Shown: positions 1 through 9,285, counted from the first letter of the stretch. The stretch is 64,000 nucleotides of DNA from Defluviicoccus sp. (GCA_028821395.1 JAPPGP010000097.1:1-64000); one strand, 5' to 3'. The notes: generated by a model from the letters alone, not told the origin. Numbers and translations: made by a program.

Positions 1-618
1 CGGCCGGCGGGCTCCGCGTCGGTCCCGCCGCGGGCGACCCGCCGGCCCCGCCGGCTCGCCGGCCTCGGCTCCCTTCAACCCGCCGGTGTCGAACCTTCCC
101 GCCCCGGCCCGTCGTGCGCGAGGCCTCGGCAATGGCGATGGGGCACGAGTGGAACGCCGTTCATTGTGGCCCGCGCAAGCGCCAGCCGTCCGAGGTCCAG
201 ACATCGGCGCTTCTCTCTTCCGAGGCACGCGCGGACTTCGGGACCGCCCGACCCGCCCACGGCGCCGCCGAAGAACGCCTCGACGCTCTTCCCATTCGAC
301 CGGCGGCGCCCCCCGCGGGCGCCCGTCTCCGAAGCCTTCCGCGGCCGCCTGCTCACCGATGCTGCCTCATGCACGGCTCGCAGGCTCGGATCACGGGAAA
401 ATTGCCTCTGCGCCTCCTGAGAATGTGATGTTCTGTGATATATCAATTAGGATACATCGAAAAATGATGAGTGCGCCGGAAATGCAAATAACAAATTCGG
501 GAGCGGCCGCCGGGTCCGATCGGCAAACGCGGCGCCGGCGCGGCCTGCCGGCGGCGGAGATGAGCGCAGGGAGCCCGGGCAGCCCGGGAGCGGCGAACCC
601 GCCGCGCTCCGCCGTGCC
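1..618. other. Non-coding or unassigned left-edge region
   Basis: No convincing gene is visible in this 618-base stretch. Several open frames cross it on both strands, but their translations are Arg/Pro/Gly/Ala-rich low-complexity strings without any recognisable domain, as expected of out-of-frame GC-rich DNA. Bases 421-500 form an A+T-rich island, containing for example TGATATATCAATTAGG, that contrasts with the GC-rich flanks and may be a promoter region for something left of the window. Two CCCGGG palindromes at 574-588 could form a weak hairpin downstream of the protease gene. Nothing more can be supported. Confidence 0.5.
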
Positions 619-3006
619 CTAGCCTTCCGGCCTGGCCCGCGACATGCGCCAGAACTCGTGCACCCGGTCCCGGGCGAGGCGGAGCAGCGTGCCCTCCGCA
701 TAGCCCGTCGCGGGATCGTACGCTCCCGCCTCCATGCCGGTGAAGAGCGCGAGCGCCTCGTGGATGGTCTCGACCGCGTAGACCGCGAACTCGCCCGACT
801 CGCAGGCCCCGGCGACCTCGGCGTCGAGCATCAGATCGCCGGCATTCGCCTGCGGCACGATCACCCCCTGGGTGCCGCTCAGCCCGGCCTCCTCGCAGAC
901 CGCGAAGAAGCCCTCGACCTTCTCGGTCACCGCGCCGATCGGCTGGATGTGGCCGAGCTGGTCGATGGCGCCCGTCATCGCCAGGTCCTGGCGCAGCGGC
1001 ACCCCGGTGAGCGCGCTCAACAGGCAGCAGATCTCCGCCGCGGACGCGGAATCGCCGTCGATGCCGCCATAGCTCTGTTCGAAGGCGATCGAGGCGGAGA
1101 AGGCAAGCGGATGACGCGGCTTCAGGAGCTGGCGCAACAGCCCGCCCAGGATATGGAACCCCTTGGTGTGGATCGCGCCCGAGAGCTCGGCCTCGCCCTC
1201 GATATCGACGACGCCCGCGCTGCCCGGCCCGACGGTGGCGGTGATCCGCTGCGGGAAGCCGTAGGTGAGGGGACCGGCGCTGACCACGGCGAGCCCGTTG
1301 ACCTGGCCCAATTCGGTGCCGCCCGTGCGGATGCCGATGCTCCCCTCGGCGATCCGCTGGCGGAAGCGGCGGGCCGGCAGGTCGGCGCGCCGCCGCCCGC
1401 GCCGGATCGCGTCCGCCACATCCTCGCCCGCCACCGCCCGCCGCCTCGCCTTGGCGGCGAGGAAGGCGGCCTCCCGGGCGATGTCGGCGAGGCGCCCGAA
1501 TCGCGTCGTCAGCCGGTCCTGCCGCCCGGCGATGCGGGCGCCGTGATCGACCAGCGCCACCACCGCGTCGCGCGAGAACGGCAGCAGCCGCTCGTCGCGG
1601 GCGAGCCTGGAGATCACCCCCGCGTAGTAGCGCACCCCGGTCCCGTCCCGTGCGATGGTGGTCTCGAAATCCGCCAGCACCTTGAACAGCTGGCCGAAAT
1701 CGGGATCGGCCGCGCTCAGCATCTCGTACAGCCCGCCGTCGCCGATCAGCACCACCTTGACGTTCATCGGGATCGGGTCGGGCTTGAGGAAGGGCGCGCC
1801 GAAGGGCGAGGTGAACTCGGCCGGCAGGATCTCGATCGAGCCCGCCCGCAGGCTGCGCAGCAACATCTTCCAGGCGCCGGGCTCGGCGAGCACGTCGCGC
1901 GCCTCGAGGATCAGGAACCCGCCATCGGCCTGCAGCAGCGAGCCCGCCTGGATCATCATGTGATCGGCATGAAGCCCGCCCTCGGCGACGAACTCGCGCT
2001 CGATCTCGCCGAGCAGGTTGCGCAGCGTCGGCGTGTTCTCGATCACGATCGGGCAGCCCGACCCCTCTTCGTGCTCGAGCAGCAGGTTGACCCGGTATTG
2101 CCGCGTCGCGGTCTTGATCCGGTCGAGCGCGCCGAGGCGCTGCACCAGGTCGGCGACGATTTCGGCGAGGAACTCGCGGACCGCCGGCAGATCGAACTCC
2201 GACTCGATCGCCTCGATGTGAAAGCCCAGGAAACGCCTTGTCTCGGATTCGAGCAGCGCCTTGAGCCGCTCCCTGTGGTCCAGCCGCAGCTCGGCGATCC
2301 GGTGGTTGATCTCCTCGAACCCGACGGCGAAGCCGGCGATGCGCTCGTGCATGCGCTCGACCTCGCCGGCTTCGATCTTGCCCTGGCTCTCCAGCGCCTC
2401 CAGCCGGTCGAGCGGGACCGGCTCGCCATCGATGACCGGCAGGATGTCGGGCTGCATGACGCCACCGACTTGGCGGGTGGCTATGGCGAGGCCGGCGGCA
2501 CGCAGCTCCTTCTCGAACGGCGCGGCGAGATCGCGCATCGCCTGCTGGGAAGCTGCGTCCAGCGCGGCGCGCTGGGCGCGCACCTGGTCCGAGTTCAGCG
2601 TCTGCGCGAGCTCGTCCTCGATGAACTCGATCAGCCGGTCGACGCCGTCGCGGAAGCCGCGCCCGCGCCCGCGCGGCAGCGAGATCAGCCGCGGCCGGCT
2701 GGGCTGGGCGAAGTTGTGCACATAGGCCCGGTCCTCGGCCAGCGGACAGGTCGGGCTGATGTCCTCCAGCAGCTGCCGCACCAGGGTCATCCGCCCGGTG
2801 CCGGCGATGCCGCGGACATAGATGTTCTGGCCCGGGGCATACACTTCGAGCCCGTAGCGCAGCGCCTCGATCGCGTCGTCCTGGCCGACCACGCCGGTGA
2901 TCGGCTCGACCTCCGCGGTGGTCGCGAAGGACGGCAGCAGCGCCTCGCAGCACCACCTGAGCGCGCCCCCGGCGAGCCGGAGGTCGGAGCTGGGTGAGGC
3001 TTCCAT
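619..3006 (-). CDS. Lon-like ATP-dependent protease (COG1067/LonB-related, AAA_32 type)
   Basis: This 795-residue cytoplasmic protein belongs to the Lon-related putative proteases, not classical LonA, because it lacks the LonA N-terminal substrate domain. An ATP-binding segment near residues 55-75 reads GIAGTGRMTLV, with Arg where the classical Walker A Lys sits. A long helical insertion follows. The C-terminal S16 protease domain has the Ser-Lys dyad at Ser653 (GDSAS) and Lys696 (TEKVEGF). Their 43-residue spacing equals that of E. coli Lon S679/K722. The ATG at 3006 is preceded by GGAG. The gene stands alone and is divergent from upp. It probably degrades damaged or regulatory proteins; its substrates cannot be read from sequence. 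Confidence 0.88.
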   Translation of the reverse strand: MEASPSSDLRLAGGALRWCCEALLPSFATTAEVEPITGVVGQDDAIEALRYGLEVYAPGQNIYVRGIAGTGRMTLVRQLLEDISPTCPLAEDRAYVHNFAQPSRPRLISLPRGRGRGFRDGVDRLIEFIEDELAQTLNSDQVRAQRAALDAASQQAMRDLAAPFEKELRAAGLAIATRQVGGVMQPDILPVIDGEPVPLDRLEALESQGKIEAGEVERMHERIAGFAVGFEEINHRIAELRLDHRERLKALLESETRRFLGFHIEAIESEFDLPAVREFLAEIVADLVQRLGALDRIKTATRQYRVNLLLEHEEGSGCPIVIENTPTLRNLLGEIEREFVAEGGLHADHMMIQAGSLLQADGGFLILEARDVLAEPGAWKMLLRSLRAGSIEILPAEFTSPFGAPFLKPDPIPMNVKVVLIGDGGLYEMLSAADPDFGQLFKVLADFETTIARDGTGVRYYAGVISRLARDERLLPFSRDAVVALVDHGARIAGRQDRLTTRFGRLADIAREAAFLAAKARRRAVAGEDVADAIRRGRRRADLPARRFRQRIAEGSIGIRTGGTELGQVNGLAVVSAGPLTYGFPQRITATVGPGSAGVVDIEGEAELSGAIHTKGFHILGGLLRQLLKPRHPLAFSASIAFEQSYGGIDGDSASAAEICCLLSALTGVPLRQDLAMTGAIDQLGHIQPIGAVTEKVEGFFAVCEEAGLSGTQGVIVPQANAGDLMLDAEVAGACESGEFAVYAVETIHEALALFTGMEAGAYDPATGYAEGTLLRLARDRVHEFWRMSRARPEG

Positions 3007-3287
3007 GGTCGGGCTCCTTCATCGCGGAGTCGGGGCCGGCGTGCGGAATATCCGTCTGCGGCTTCTTCTAGCCGGGATTTCCGGCAGCGAACAGGCATCC
3101 CGCCGTGTCGACCGCATCGCCGCGTTCGCGCTACGGGTGCCCGCCGCCCTACCGGCACACGCCGCGTGCCCGAAGCCTGTGCACGCCCGACGGAACCGAC
3201 GCGGCGTATCGAAGGACGGCCCGCCCGGTCGTAGAATGGCGCGCGCGGCGCCGTTTCCGACCAGGCCGCGTCTGGGAGGACTCCGCG

Positions 3288-3917
3288 ATGGAGAACGTCA
3301 CGGTCATCGATCACCCGTTGATCCGGCACAAGCTTTCCCTGATGCGGCGCAAGGAGACCGACACCGCCCGGTTCCGGCTGCTGCTGCGCGAAATCTCCCT
3401 CCTGCTCGGCTACGAGGTCACCCGCGACCTCGCCCTCGAATCGCGCACCATCGAGACGCCGCTTGCCGAGATGCGGGCGCCCTTCCTGGCCGGCAAGAAG
3501 CTGGTCCTGATCTCGATCCTGCGCGCCGGGAACGGGCTCCTGGAAGGCATGCTGGACCTGGTTCCCACGGCGCGGGTCGGCCATGTCGGGCTCTATCGCG
3601 ATCCCGAGACCCTGGCGGCGGTGGAGTACTACTTCAAGGTGCCGGAGGATCTGAGCGACCGCCCGGTCATCGTGCTCGATCCGATGCTGGCGACCGGGAA
3701 CTCGACGATCGCCGCGGTCGCGCGGATCAAGCGGGCGGGCGCGCAGCGCATCAAGGTTCTGTGCCTGCTGGCGGCGCCCGAAGGGCTCGACGCGTTCCGC
3801 GCCGCCCACCCGGACGTCCCGGTATTCACCGCCGCCGTCGACGAACGGCTCGACGATCACGGCTACATCGTTCCGGGCATCGGCGATGCGGGCGACCGCC
3901 TATACGGCACCAAGTGA
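3288..3917 (+). CDS. upp: Uracil phosphoribosyltransferase
   Basis: Converts uracil and PRPP to UMP in pyrimidine salvage. The 209-residue length matches the family. The N-terminus ([14 protein letters not shown]) and a conserved middle ([15 protein letters not shown]) are typical. The PRPP loop reads [14 protein letters not shown]. The C-terminal uracil-binding part ends [18 protein letters not shown], the canonical Upp ending. The ATG at 3288 was chosen over an upstream in-frame ATG because the Upp homology begins there and GGAGGA lies 8 bases upstream. It sits just before the pyrimidine catabolic genes, so salvage and degradation of uracil are encoded side by side. Confidence 0.97.
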   Translation: MENVTVIDHPLIRHKLSLMRRKETDTARFRLLLREISLLLGYEVTRDLALESRTIETPLAEMRAPFLAGKKLVLISILRAGNGLLEGMLDLVPTARVGHVGLYRDPETLAAVEYYFKVPEDLSDRPVIVLDPMLATGNSTIAAVARIKRAGAQRIKVLCLLAAPEGLDAFRAAHPDVPVFTAAVDERLDDHGYIVPGIGDAGDRLYGTK

Positions 3918-4039
3918 CTGTCACAAAGGCATGGAATTGGCGCCGACACGAAAGTCGGACATTTCCCAAGGCCGACGGATCGGGCTAACCTGAAGGTTTC
4001 CGGAAGCGCCTTGCCGGTGTCCGGGGGGAGCATGAGAGC

Positions 4040-5404
4040 ATGACCGGGGAAAGCGCCGCGCCGGCTCGACCCGACATTGCGGCAGGGCGGCTCCCGCCGT
4101 CGGAATACGCGCGCAATTTCGCCGACATCAAGCCGTCGCTCATCCCGCAGCAGGCGCCGGTCGATGCCAGCCGCTGCTATTTCTGCTACGACGCGCCTTG
4201 CGTCGAGGCCTGCCCGACCGGCATCGACATTCCGGGCTTCATCCACAAGATCGCCACCGGCAATATCCGCGGCGCGGCGATCGACATTCTCGATGACAAT
4301 ATTTTCGGCGGCGTCTGCGCCCGGGTCTGCCCGGTCGAGGAGCTGTGCGAGCAGGCCTGCGTGCGCACGGCCCAAGAGGGCAAGCCGGTCGATATCGGCC
4401 GGCTCCAGCGCTATGCCACCGACCGGTTCTTCGCAGGCGGCGGGCAGCCCTTCGGGCGTGCCGCGCCGACCGGCAAGCGCATCGCCGTGGTCGGCGCCGG
4501 GCCGGCGGGGCTGAGCTGCGCCCACGGCCTCGCCCTTCTGGGTCACGAGGTCACGGTCTACGATGCGCGCGACAAGGCTGGCGGGCTCAACGAATACGGC
4601 ATCGCGGCCTACAAGGTGGTCGACGATTTCGCCCAGTGGGAGCTCGACTTCATCCTCGCGGTCGGCGGCGTGAAGCTGGAGCTCGGCCGCGCGCTCGGCG
4701 CCGATCTCTCCCTCGCCGGGCCGCGCCGCGACTTCGACGCGGTGTTTCTCGCGACCGGCCAAGCCGGGGTGAAGGCGCTGGAGATCGAGGGAGACGCGCT
4801 CGCGGGCGTCCGGCCGGCGATCGACTACATCGCCGAGCTGCGCCAGGCCGGCGACTTGGCGACGCTGCCGGTCGGGCGCAAGGTGATCGTGATCGGCGGC
4901 GGCAACACCGCGATCGATATCGCCGTCCAGTCCAGGAAGCTGGGCGCCGAGGACGTGACTATCTGCTACCGCCGCGGACCGCAGGAGATGGGCGCGACCC
5001 GGCACGAGCAGGCGGTCGCCCAGACCGGCGGCGTCAAGATCAAGCACTGGGTCCGGCCGGTGCGGCTCAACGGCGCGAACGGCCATGTCGGCGGCGTGGA
5101 GCTGGAATACACCCGTCTCGACGACAGCGGCCGGCTGACCGGCACCGGTGAAAGCGCGACCCTGCCGGCCGATACCGTGTTCACCGCGATCGGCCAGGTG
5201 CTGATCGCCCATCCGCTGGCCGACGGCTCCAGCGAGCCGCTCGAAATCCAGGGCGGCCGGATCGTGGTCGACGAGGAGCTCCGGACGTCGCTTCCCGGCG
5301 TGTTCGCCGGCGGCGACTGCATCGCCGGGCTGGATCTGACCGTGCAGGCGGTGGAAGACGGCAAGATCGCCGCGCGGTCGATCCACCGCCAACTGACCGG
5401 GTGA
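4040..5404 (+). CDS. preT: NAD-dependent dihydropyrimidine dehydrogenase subunit PreT
   Basis: This is the FAD and Fe-S electron-input subunit of the bacterial dihydropyrimidine dehydrogenase PreTA, which reduces uracil or thymine with NAD(P)H as the first step of the reductive pathway. In its 454 residues, an N-terminal cysteine-rich segment (CYFCYDAPCVEACPTGI, then GGVCARVCPVEELCEQAC) can hold two [4Fe-4S] clusters. An FAD dinucleotide fold follows (VVGAGPAGLSCA). A second Rossmann motif (VIVIGGGNTAID) should bind NAD(P)H. An ATG at 4032 is out of frame and stops at once, so 4040 is the start, behind a GGGGGGAG run. preA follows after 16 bases. Confidence 0.95.
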   Translation: MTGESAAPARPDIAAGRLPPSEYARNFADIKPSLIPQQAPVDASRCYFCYDAPCVEACPTGIDIPGFIHKIATGNIRGAAIDILDDNIFGGVCARVCPVEELCEQACVRTAQEGKPVDIGRLQRYATDRFFAGGGQPFGRAAPTGKRIAVVGAGPAGLSCAHGLALLGHEVTVYDARDKAGGLNEYGIAAYKVVDDFAQWELDFILAVGGVKLELGRALGADLSLAGPRRDFDAVFLATGQAGVKALEIEGDALAGVRPAIDYIAELRQAGDLATLPVGRKVIVIGGGNTAIDIAVQSRKLGAEDVTICYRRGPQEMGATRHEQAVAQTGGVKIKHWVRPVRLNGANGHVGGVELEYTRLDDSGRLTGTGESATLPADTVFTAIGQVLIAHPLADGSSEPLEIQGGRIVVDEELRTSLPGVFAGGDCIAGLDLTVQAVEDGKIAARSIHRQLTG

Positions 5405-5420
5405 GGGGAGGGCAAGCGGC

Positions 5421-6458
5421 ATGGCCGACCTGAGCTGCAATTTCCTCGGAATCAAGTCGCCCAACCCGTTCTGGCTGGCCTCGGCCCCGCCGACCGACAA
5501 GTACTACAACGTCGAACGCGCGTTCAGGGCGGGCTGGGGCGTCGTCGTCTGGAAGACCCTCGGCGAGCCGATCGTCAACACCGCGTCGCGCTACGGCGCG
5601 GTGGACCACAACGGCTCGCGCATGGCCGGCTTCACCAATATCGAGCTGATCACCGACCGCCCGCTCGACGTCAATCTGCGCGAAATCAAGCAGATCAAGC
5701 GGGAATGGCCGGACCGGGCCCTGATGGTCTCGTTGATGGTGCCGTGCGACGAGGAGAGCTGGAAGGCCATCCTGGCCGAGGTCGAGGACACCAAGGCGGA
5801 CGGGGTCGAGCTCAATTTCGGCTGCCCGCACGGCATGTCCAAGCGCGGCATGGGCTCGGCGGTGGGCCAGGTTCCCGACTGTGTCGAGATGGTCACGGCG
5901 TGGTGCAAGAAGCACACCAGGATGCCGGTCGTCGTCAAGCTGACGCCCAACGTCACCGACATCCGCTACCCCGCCCGCGCGGCGCTCAAGGGCAAGGCCG
6001 ATGCGGTGTCGCTGATCAACACGGTGGCCTCGGTGATCGGCGTCGATCTCGATACGATGGCGCCGATGCCGCTGGTCAACGGCAAGGGCACCCATGGCGG
6101 CTATTGCGGGCCGGCGATCAAGCCGGTGGCGCTGCGCATGGTCGGCGACCTGGCCCGCGACCCGGAATGCCGGGGCATGGGAATCTCCGGCATCGGCGGC
6201 GTCTCGACCTGGCGCGACGCGCCGGAATTCCTCGCCATCGGCGCCGAGAACGTCCAGGTCTGCACGGCGGCCATGCATCGCGGATTCAAGATCGTGGACG
6301 ACATGATCGACGGGGAGTGCGTGGGCTGCAATCTCTGCATGTATGTCTGCCCGGTCGACGGCTGCATCACGATGGAGCGCGTCGACAACGGCAAGCCCTA
6401 CGCGGTCTGGGCCGACGATCCCCGCAACCCGGCCAACCGTGCCCCAGCCGCTCGATAG
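5421..6458 (+). CDS. preA: NAD-dependent dihydropyrimidine dehydrogenase subunit PreA, short form
   Basis: This is the FMN-binding catalytic subunit that partners PreT. Its 345 residues begin with a dihydroorotate-dehydrogenase-type TIM barrel (start ADLSCNFLGIKSPNPFW; FMN/substrate loop VELNFGCPHGMSKRGMG; KLTPNVTDI; GISGIGGVSTWRDA). A ferredoxin motif follows, with Cys300, Cys303, Cys306 and Cys310 (ECVGCNLCMYVCP). Oddly, only one [4Fe-4S] motif is present. Known PreA proteins, as I recall them, are about 410-440 residues and carry two, with about 70-90 residues between DDMI(D/E)G and the last cluster; here DDMIDG runs straight into ECVGC. This looks like an in-frame internal loss. The next gene overlaps its 3' end by 20 bases. 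Confidence 0.93.
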   Translation: MADLSCNFLGIKSPNPFWLASAPPTDKYYNVERAFRAGWGVVVWKTLGEPIVNTASRYGAVDHNGSRMAGFTNIELITDRPLDVNLREIKQIKREWPDRALMVSLMVPCDEESWKAILAEVEDTKADGVELNFGCPHGMSKRGMGSAVGQVPDCVEMVTAWCKKHTRMPVVVKLTPNVTDIRYPARAALKGKADAVSLINTVASVIGVDLDTMAPMPLVNGKGTHGGYCGPAIKPVALRMVGDLARDPECRGMGISGIGGVSTWRDAPEFLAIGAENVQVCTAAMHRGFKIVDDMIDGECVGCNLCMYVCPVDGCITMERVDNGKPYAVWADDPRNPANRAPAAR

Positions 6459-7242
6459 ACCGGCCGAACCGGTCATCGAGATCGGCAACCTGTCCCTGAC
6501 CTTCCAGACCAGGGACGCGCCGGTCTACGCGCTGTCGGGTGTCGATCTGCGAGTGGACCGGGGCGACTTCGTGTCCCTGATCGGCCCGTCGGGCTGCGGC
6601 AAGACCACCCTGCTCCGGGTGATCGCCGACCTGGAACAGCCGACCGACGGAAGGATCGCGGTCGAAGGGGTATCGCCCGAGGAAGCCAGGATGCGGCGCA
6701 TCTACGGCTACGTCTTCCAGGCCCCGGTGCTCTATCCCTGGCGCACGGTCGAGCGCAACATCACCATGCCGCTGGAGATCATGGGCCTGTCCCGGGCGGA
6801 GCGGCAGGAGCGAGCCAGGCACTATCTCGAGCTGGTCAACCTGACGGGCTTCGAGAGGAAGTTCCCCTGGCAGCTCTCGGGCGGCATGCAGCAGCGGGTT
6901 TCCATCGCCCGGGCGCTGAGCTTCGAGCCCGACCTGCTGCTGATGGACGAGCCGTTCGGCGCGCTGGACGAGATCACCCGCGACCATCTGAACGAACAGC
7001 TCCTGCGCCTCTGGGAGAGCACCGGGAAGACCGTCGTGTTCGTCACCCATTCGATACCGGAGGCGGTCTTCCTGTCGTCGCGCATCGTCGTCATGTCGCC
7101 CAGGCCGGGGCGCATCGTCGACGTGATCGATTGCGAGCTGCCGAGGGACCGGACTTTGGACATCCGCGAGACGCCGGAGTTCCTGGAGACCGCCCTGCGC
7201 GTCCGCCGGGGCCTGCGGGCCGGCCACAGCTATGACGACTGA
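6439..7242 (+). CDS. ABC transporter ATP-binding protein (NMT1/THI5-type pyrimidine importer)
   Basis: This nitrate/sulfonate/thiamine-precursor class ATPase has 267 residues. It has Walker A GPSGCGKTT, Q-loop YVFQAPVLYPW, signature LSGGMQQR, Walker B LLLMDEPFGALD and a switch His in FVTHSIPEAV. No ATG lies near the start of homology. I chose the GTG at 6439, which overlaps preA by 20 bases, because homology (VIEIGNLSLTFQTRD) starts about a dozen residues later. It is translationally coupled to preA upstream and the permease downstream. The context indicates that it powers uptake of a pyrimidine or related base; the exact substrate is inferred. Confidence 0.9.
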   Translation: MPQPLDRPAEPVIEIGNLSLTFQTRDAPVYALSGVDLRVDRGDFVSLIGPSGCGKTTLLRVIADLEQPTDGRIAVEGVSPEEARMRRIYGYVFQAPVLYPWRTVERNITMPLEIMGLSRAERQERARHYLELVNLTGFERKFPWQLSGGMQQRVSIARALSFEPDLLLMDEPFGALDEITRDHLNEQLLRLWESTGKTVVFVTHSIPEAVFLSSRIVVMSPRPGRIVDVIDCELPRDRTLDIRETPEFLETALRVRRGLRAGHSYDD

Positions 7243-8158
7243 CGCGGCCACGGTTGCAGGCGGCTGGCGGGCCGGCGCCTTGCTGGAAGGCCTGCGGCGG
7301 GGCCGCCTGGTGCCGATTCTGACCGTGCTGGCGGCCATAATCGTCGTCTGGTACGGCGCGGCGGTCTATCTGAACGCGCCGCGGCTGATCGACGGCTACG
7401 AGCGGCGCAATCAGGAATGGGACACCGGGCGGCTGATCGCCGATGCCTATTCGATGCGCCGGCCGGTGCTGCCGGCGCCGCACCAGATCGTCGTCGAGCT
7501 GGACAAGACGATCCTCGACACGCCGGCCACCTCGCGGCGCAGCCTGGTCTATCACGGCGGCGTCACGCTCTCGTCTGCGCTGCTCGGCTTCGTGCTGGGA
7601 TCGCTGCTCGGCATCGGGCTGGCCGTCGGCATCATCCACATCCACACCCTCGACCGGTCGCTGATGCCGTGGATCGTCGCCTCCCAGACCGTCCCGATCC
7701 TGGCCATCGCGCCGATGATCATCGTCGTGCTGGCGTCGATCGGCTTGGTCGGGCTGATCCCCAAGGCGATCATCTCGACCTATCTGTGCTTCTTCCCGGT
7801 CACCGTCGGCATGGTCAAGGGGCTGCGCTCGCCCGATCCGCTGCAGCTCGACCTGATGCGGACCTACAGCGCGTCCAGGGCGCAGATCCTCTGGAAGCTG
7901 CGCTGGCCGGCCTCGACCCCGTTCCTGCTGGCCAGCCTGAAGGTCGCGGTGGCGCTCAGCCTGGTCGGCGCGATCGTCGGCGAGCTGCCAACCGGCGCCA
8001 GGGCGGGGATCGGCGCCCGGCTGCTCGCCGGATCCTATTACGGCCAGACCATCCAGATCTGGTCCGCGCTGATCGTGGCGTCGCTGATGGCGGGGTGTCT
8101 GGTCGGGCTGGTCGGCATGGCCGAGCGCCAGGTGCTCAAGCGCATGGGAAGCCAATGA
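7232..8158 (+). CDS. ABC transporter permease (BPD_transp_1), first of two
   Basis: This inner-membrane permease of 308 residues has an N-terminal membrane segment (VPILTVLAAIIVVWYGAAVYL), a periplasmic stretch, and the binding-protein-dependent transport core with about five further helices. The EAA-like cytoplasmic loop lies near MRTYSASRAQILWKLRWPASTPFLLASLK. It overlaps the ATPase gene by 11 bases and the next permease by 4 (ATGA), so the transporter genes are translationally coupled. It should form a heterodimeric channel with the following permease in the importer served by the NMT1/THI5-like binding protein. Confidence 0.9.
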   Translation: MTTDAATVAGGWRAGALLEGLRRGRLVPILTVLAAIIVVWYGAAVYLNAPRLIDGYERRNQEWDTGRLIADAYSMRRPVLPAPHQIVVELDKTILDTPATSRRSLVYHGGVTLSSALLGFVLGSLLGIGLAVGIIHIHTLDRSLMPWIVASQTVPILAIAPMIIVVLASIGLVGLIPKAIISTYLCFFPVTVGMVKGLRSPDPLQLDLMRTYSASRAQILWKLRWPASTPFLLASLKVAVALSLVGAIVGELPTGARAGIGARLLAGSYYGQTIQIWSALIVASLMAGCLVGLVGMAERQVLKRMGSQ

Positions 8159-9285
8159 CCCGGGGCTTGCCCTACCCGGTGGTGGCGTTCGCGGTGCTCG
8201 CCGCGGCGGCTTCCGCGCTCCCGCTTCCCCAGGGGTCGTGGATCGCAACGCCCGCGCTGGTCCTGCCGTCCGCGCTCGCACTGGCGGGCGCGGCGTTGCT
8301 GATCGTTCGGCGGCGAGCGAGCTGGGCCATGGCGGGGGTCGCCGTGGCGTCGACAATTGTCGGCGCCGTGGCTCCGCTGGAAACCATCCGCCTGTTCGGC
8401 GAGGGCGTCGGGATCGCGGCACCCGGAGCCTGGCTGCTGGTCATCGGGCTGGGATTTCTGTCCTGGCATTCGATGGCGATGCTGTCCGAGCTGGCCGGAA
8501 GGTCGGATGCCGGGCCGGCGCGCTGGCTGGCGCTGACCGTCCCGGCCGCATTCGGCCTCTGGGTGCTCTATCTCTGGCAGATTCTCGTCGTCGGGTTCGG
8601 CATTCCCTCCGTGCTGCTGCCGGCGCCGAGCGCCATCGGGCAGGTGCTCGCCGGGTCGCAGGAATTGCTGCTGGCCGACTTTCACCAGACCTTCGTCAAG
8701 TCGGTCCTGCCCGGCTTCGCGATCGGCTGCGCCAGCGGGTTCGTCGTCGCCGTGCTGGTCGACCGGGTGCCCTTCCTGCAGCGCGGGCTGCAGCCGGTGG
8801 GCAGCCTGGTCAGCGCGCTCCCCATCGTCGGCATCGCGCCGATCATGGTCATGTGGTTCGGCTTCGACTGGCAGTCCAAGGCCGCCGTCGTGGTGGTCAT
8901 GACCTTCTTCCCGATGCTGGTGAACACCATCGCGGGGCTTGCCGCCACCGATGCCATGGAGCGGGATTTGATGCGCTCCTACGGCGCCGGCTACGCGACG
9001 ACGTTCCTCAAGGTCCGCCTGCCCAACGCCTTGCCGTTCGTCTTCAACGCGCTCAAGATCAACTCCACGCTGGCGCTGATCGGCGCCATCGTCGCCGAGT
9101 TTTTCGGCACGCCCATCGTCGGCATGGGGTTTCGCATCTCGACCGATGTCGGGCGCATGAACATCGATACCGTCTGGGCGACCATCGCGGTCGCCGCGGT
9201 CGCGGGATCGGCCTTTTACGGCGTGCTGGCGCTGCTCGAACGCAGCGTCACCTTCTGGCATGCTTCCTATCGCCAGAGGCGATGA
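8155..9285 (+). CDS. ABC transporter permease, second, with N-terminal membrane extension
   Basis: This is the second permease of the pyrimidine-cluster importer, 376 residues. The C-terminal 260 or so residues are a normal binding-protein-dependent transport domain, with an EAA-like loop around MERDLMRSYGAGYATTFLKV. The first 110 or so residues are unusual for the family: three or four extra hydrophobic helices (for example FAVLAAAASALPLP, ALALAGAALLIV and LLVIGLGFLSWHSMAML). The ATG at 8155 overlaps the previous stop as ATGA, which supports this start and makes the extension part of the protein. A later start would remove the extension but would leave a gap without a coupled start. Confidence 0.88.
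   Translation: MTRGLPYPVVAFAVLAAAASALPLPQGSWIATPALVLPSALALAGAALLIVRRRASWAMAGVAVASTIVGAVAPLETIRLFGEGVGIAAPGAWLLVIGLGFLSWHSMAMLSELAGRSDAGPARWLALTVPAAFGLWVLYLWQILVVGFGIPSVLLPAPSAIGQVLAGSQELLLADFHQTFVKSVLPGFAIGCASGFVVAVLVDRVPFLQRGLQPVGSLVSALPIVGIAPIMVMWFGFDWQSKAAVVVVMTFFPMLVNTIAGLAATDAMERDLMRSYGAGYATTFLKVRLPNALPFVFNALKINSTLALIGAIVAEFFGTPIVGMGFRISTDVGRMNIDTVWATIAVAAVAGSAFYGVLALLERSVTFWHASYRQRR

Noticed and set aside
658-2997. A 779-codon open frame on the plus strand opposite the protease gene
   Set aside because: Translation is Arg/Ala/Asp/Leu-rich without any domain, and it is fully antiparallel to a clear Lon-like gene; this is a GC-rich antisense shadow.
6343-6438. A longer N-terminus for the first ABC ATPase, from the ATG at 6343
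   Set aside because: It would overlap preA by 116 bases and add 32 Ser/Arg/Thr/Pro-rich residues encoded antiphase to the Fe-S region; the GTG at 6439 leaves normal homology.
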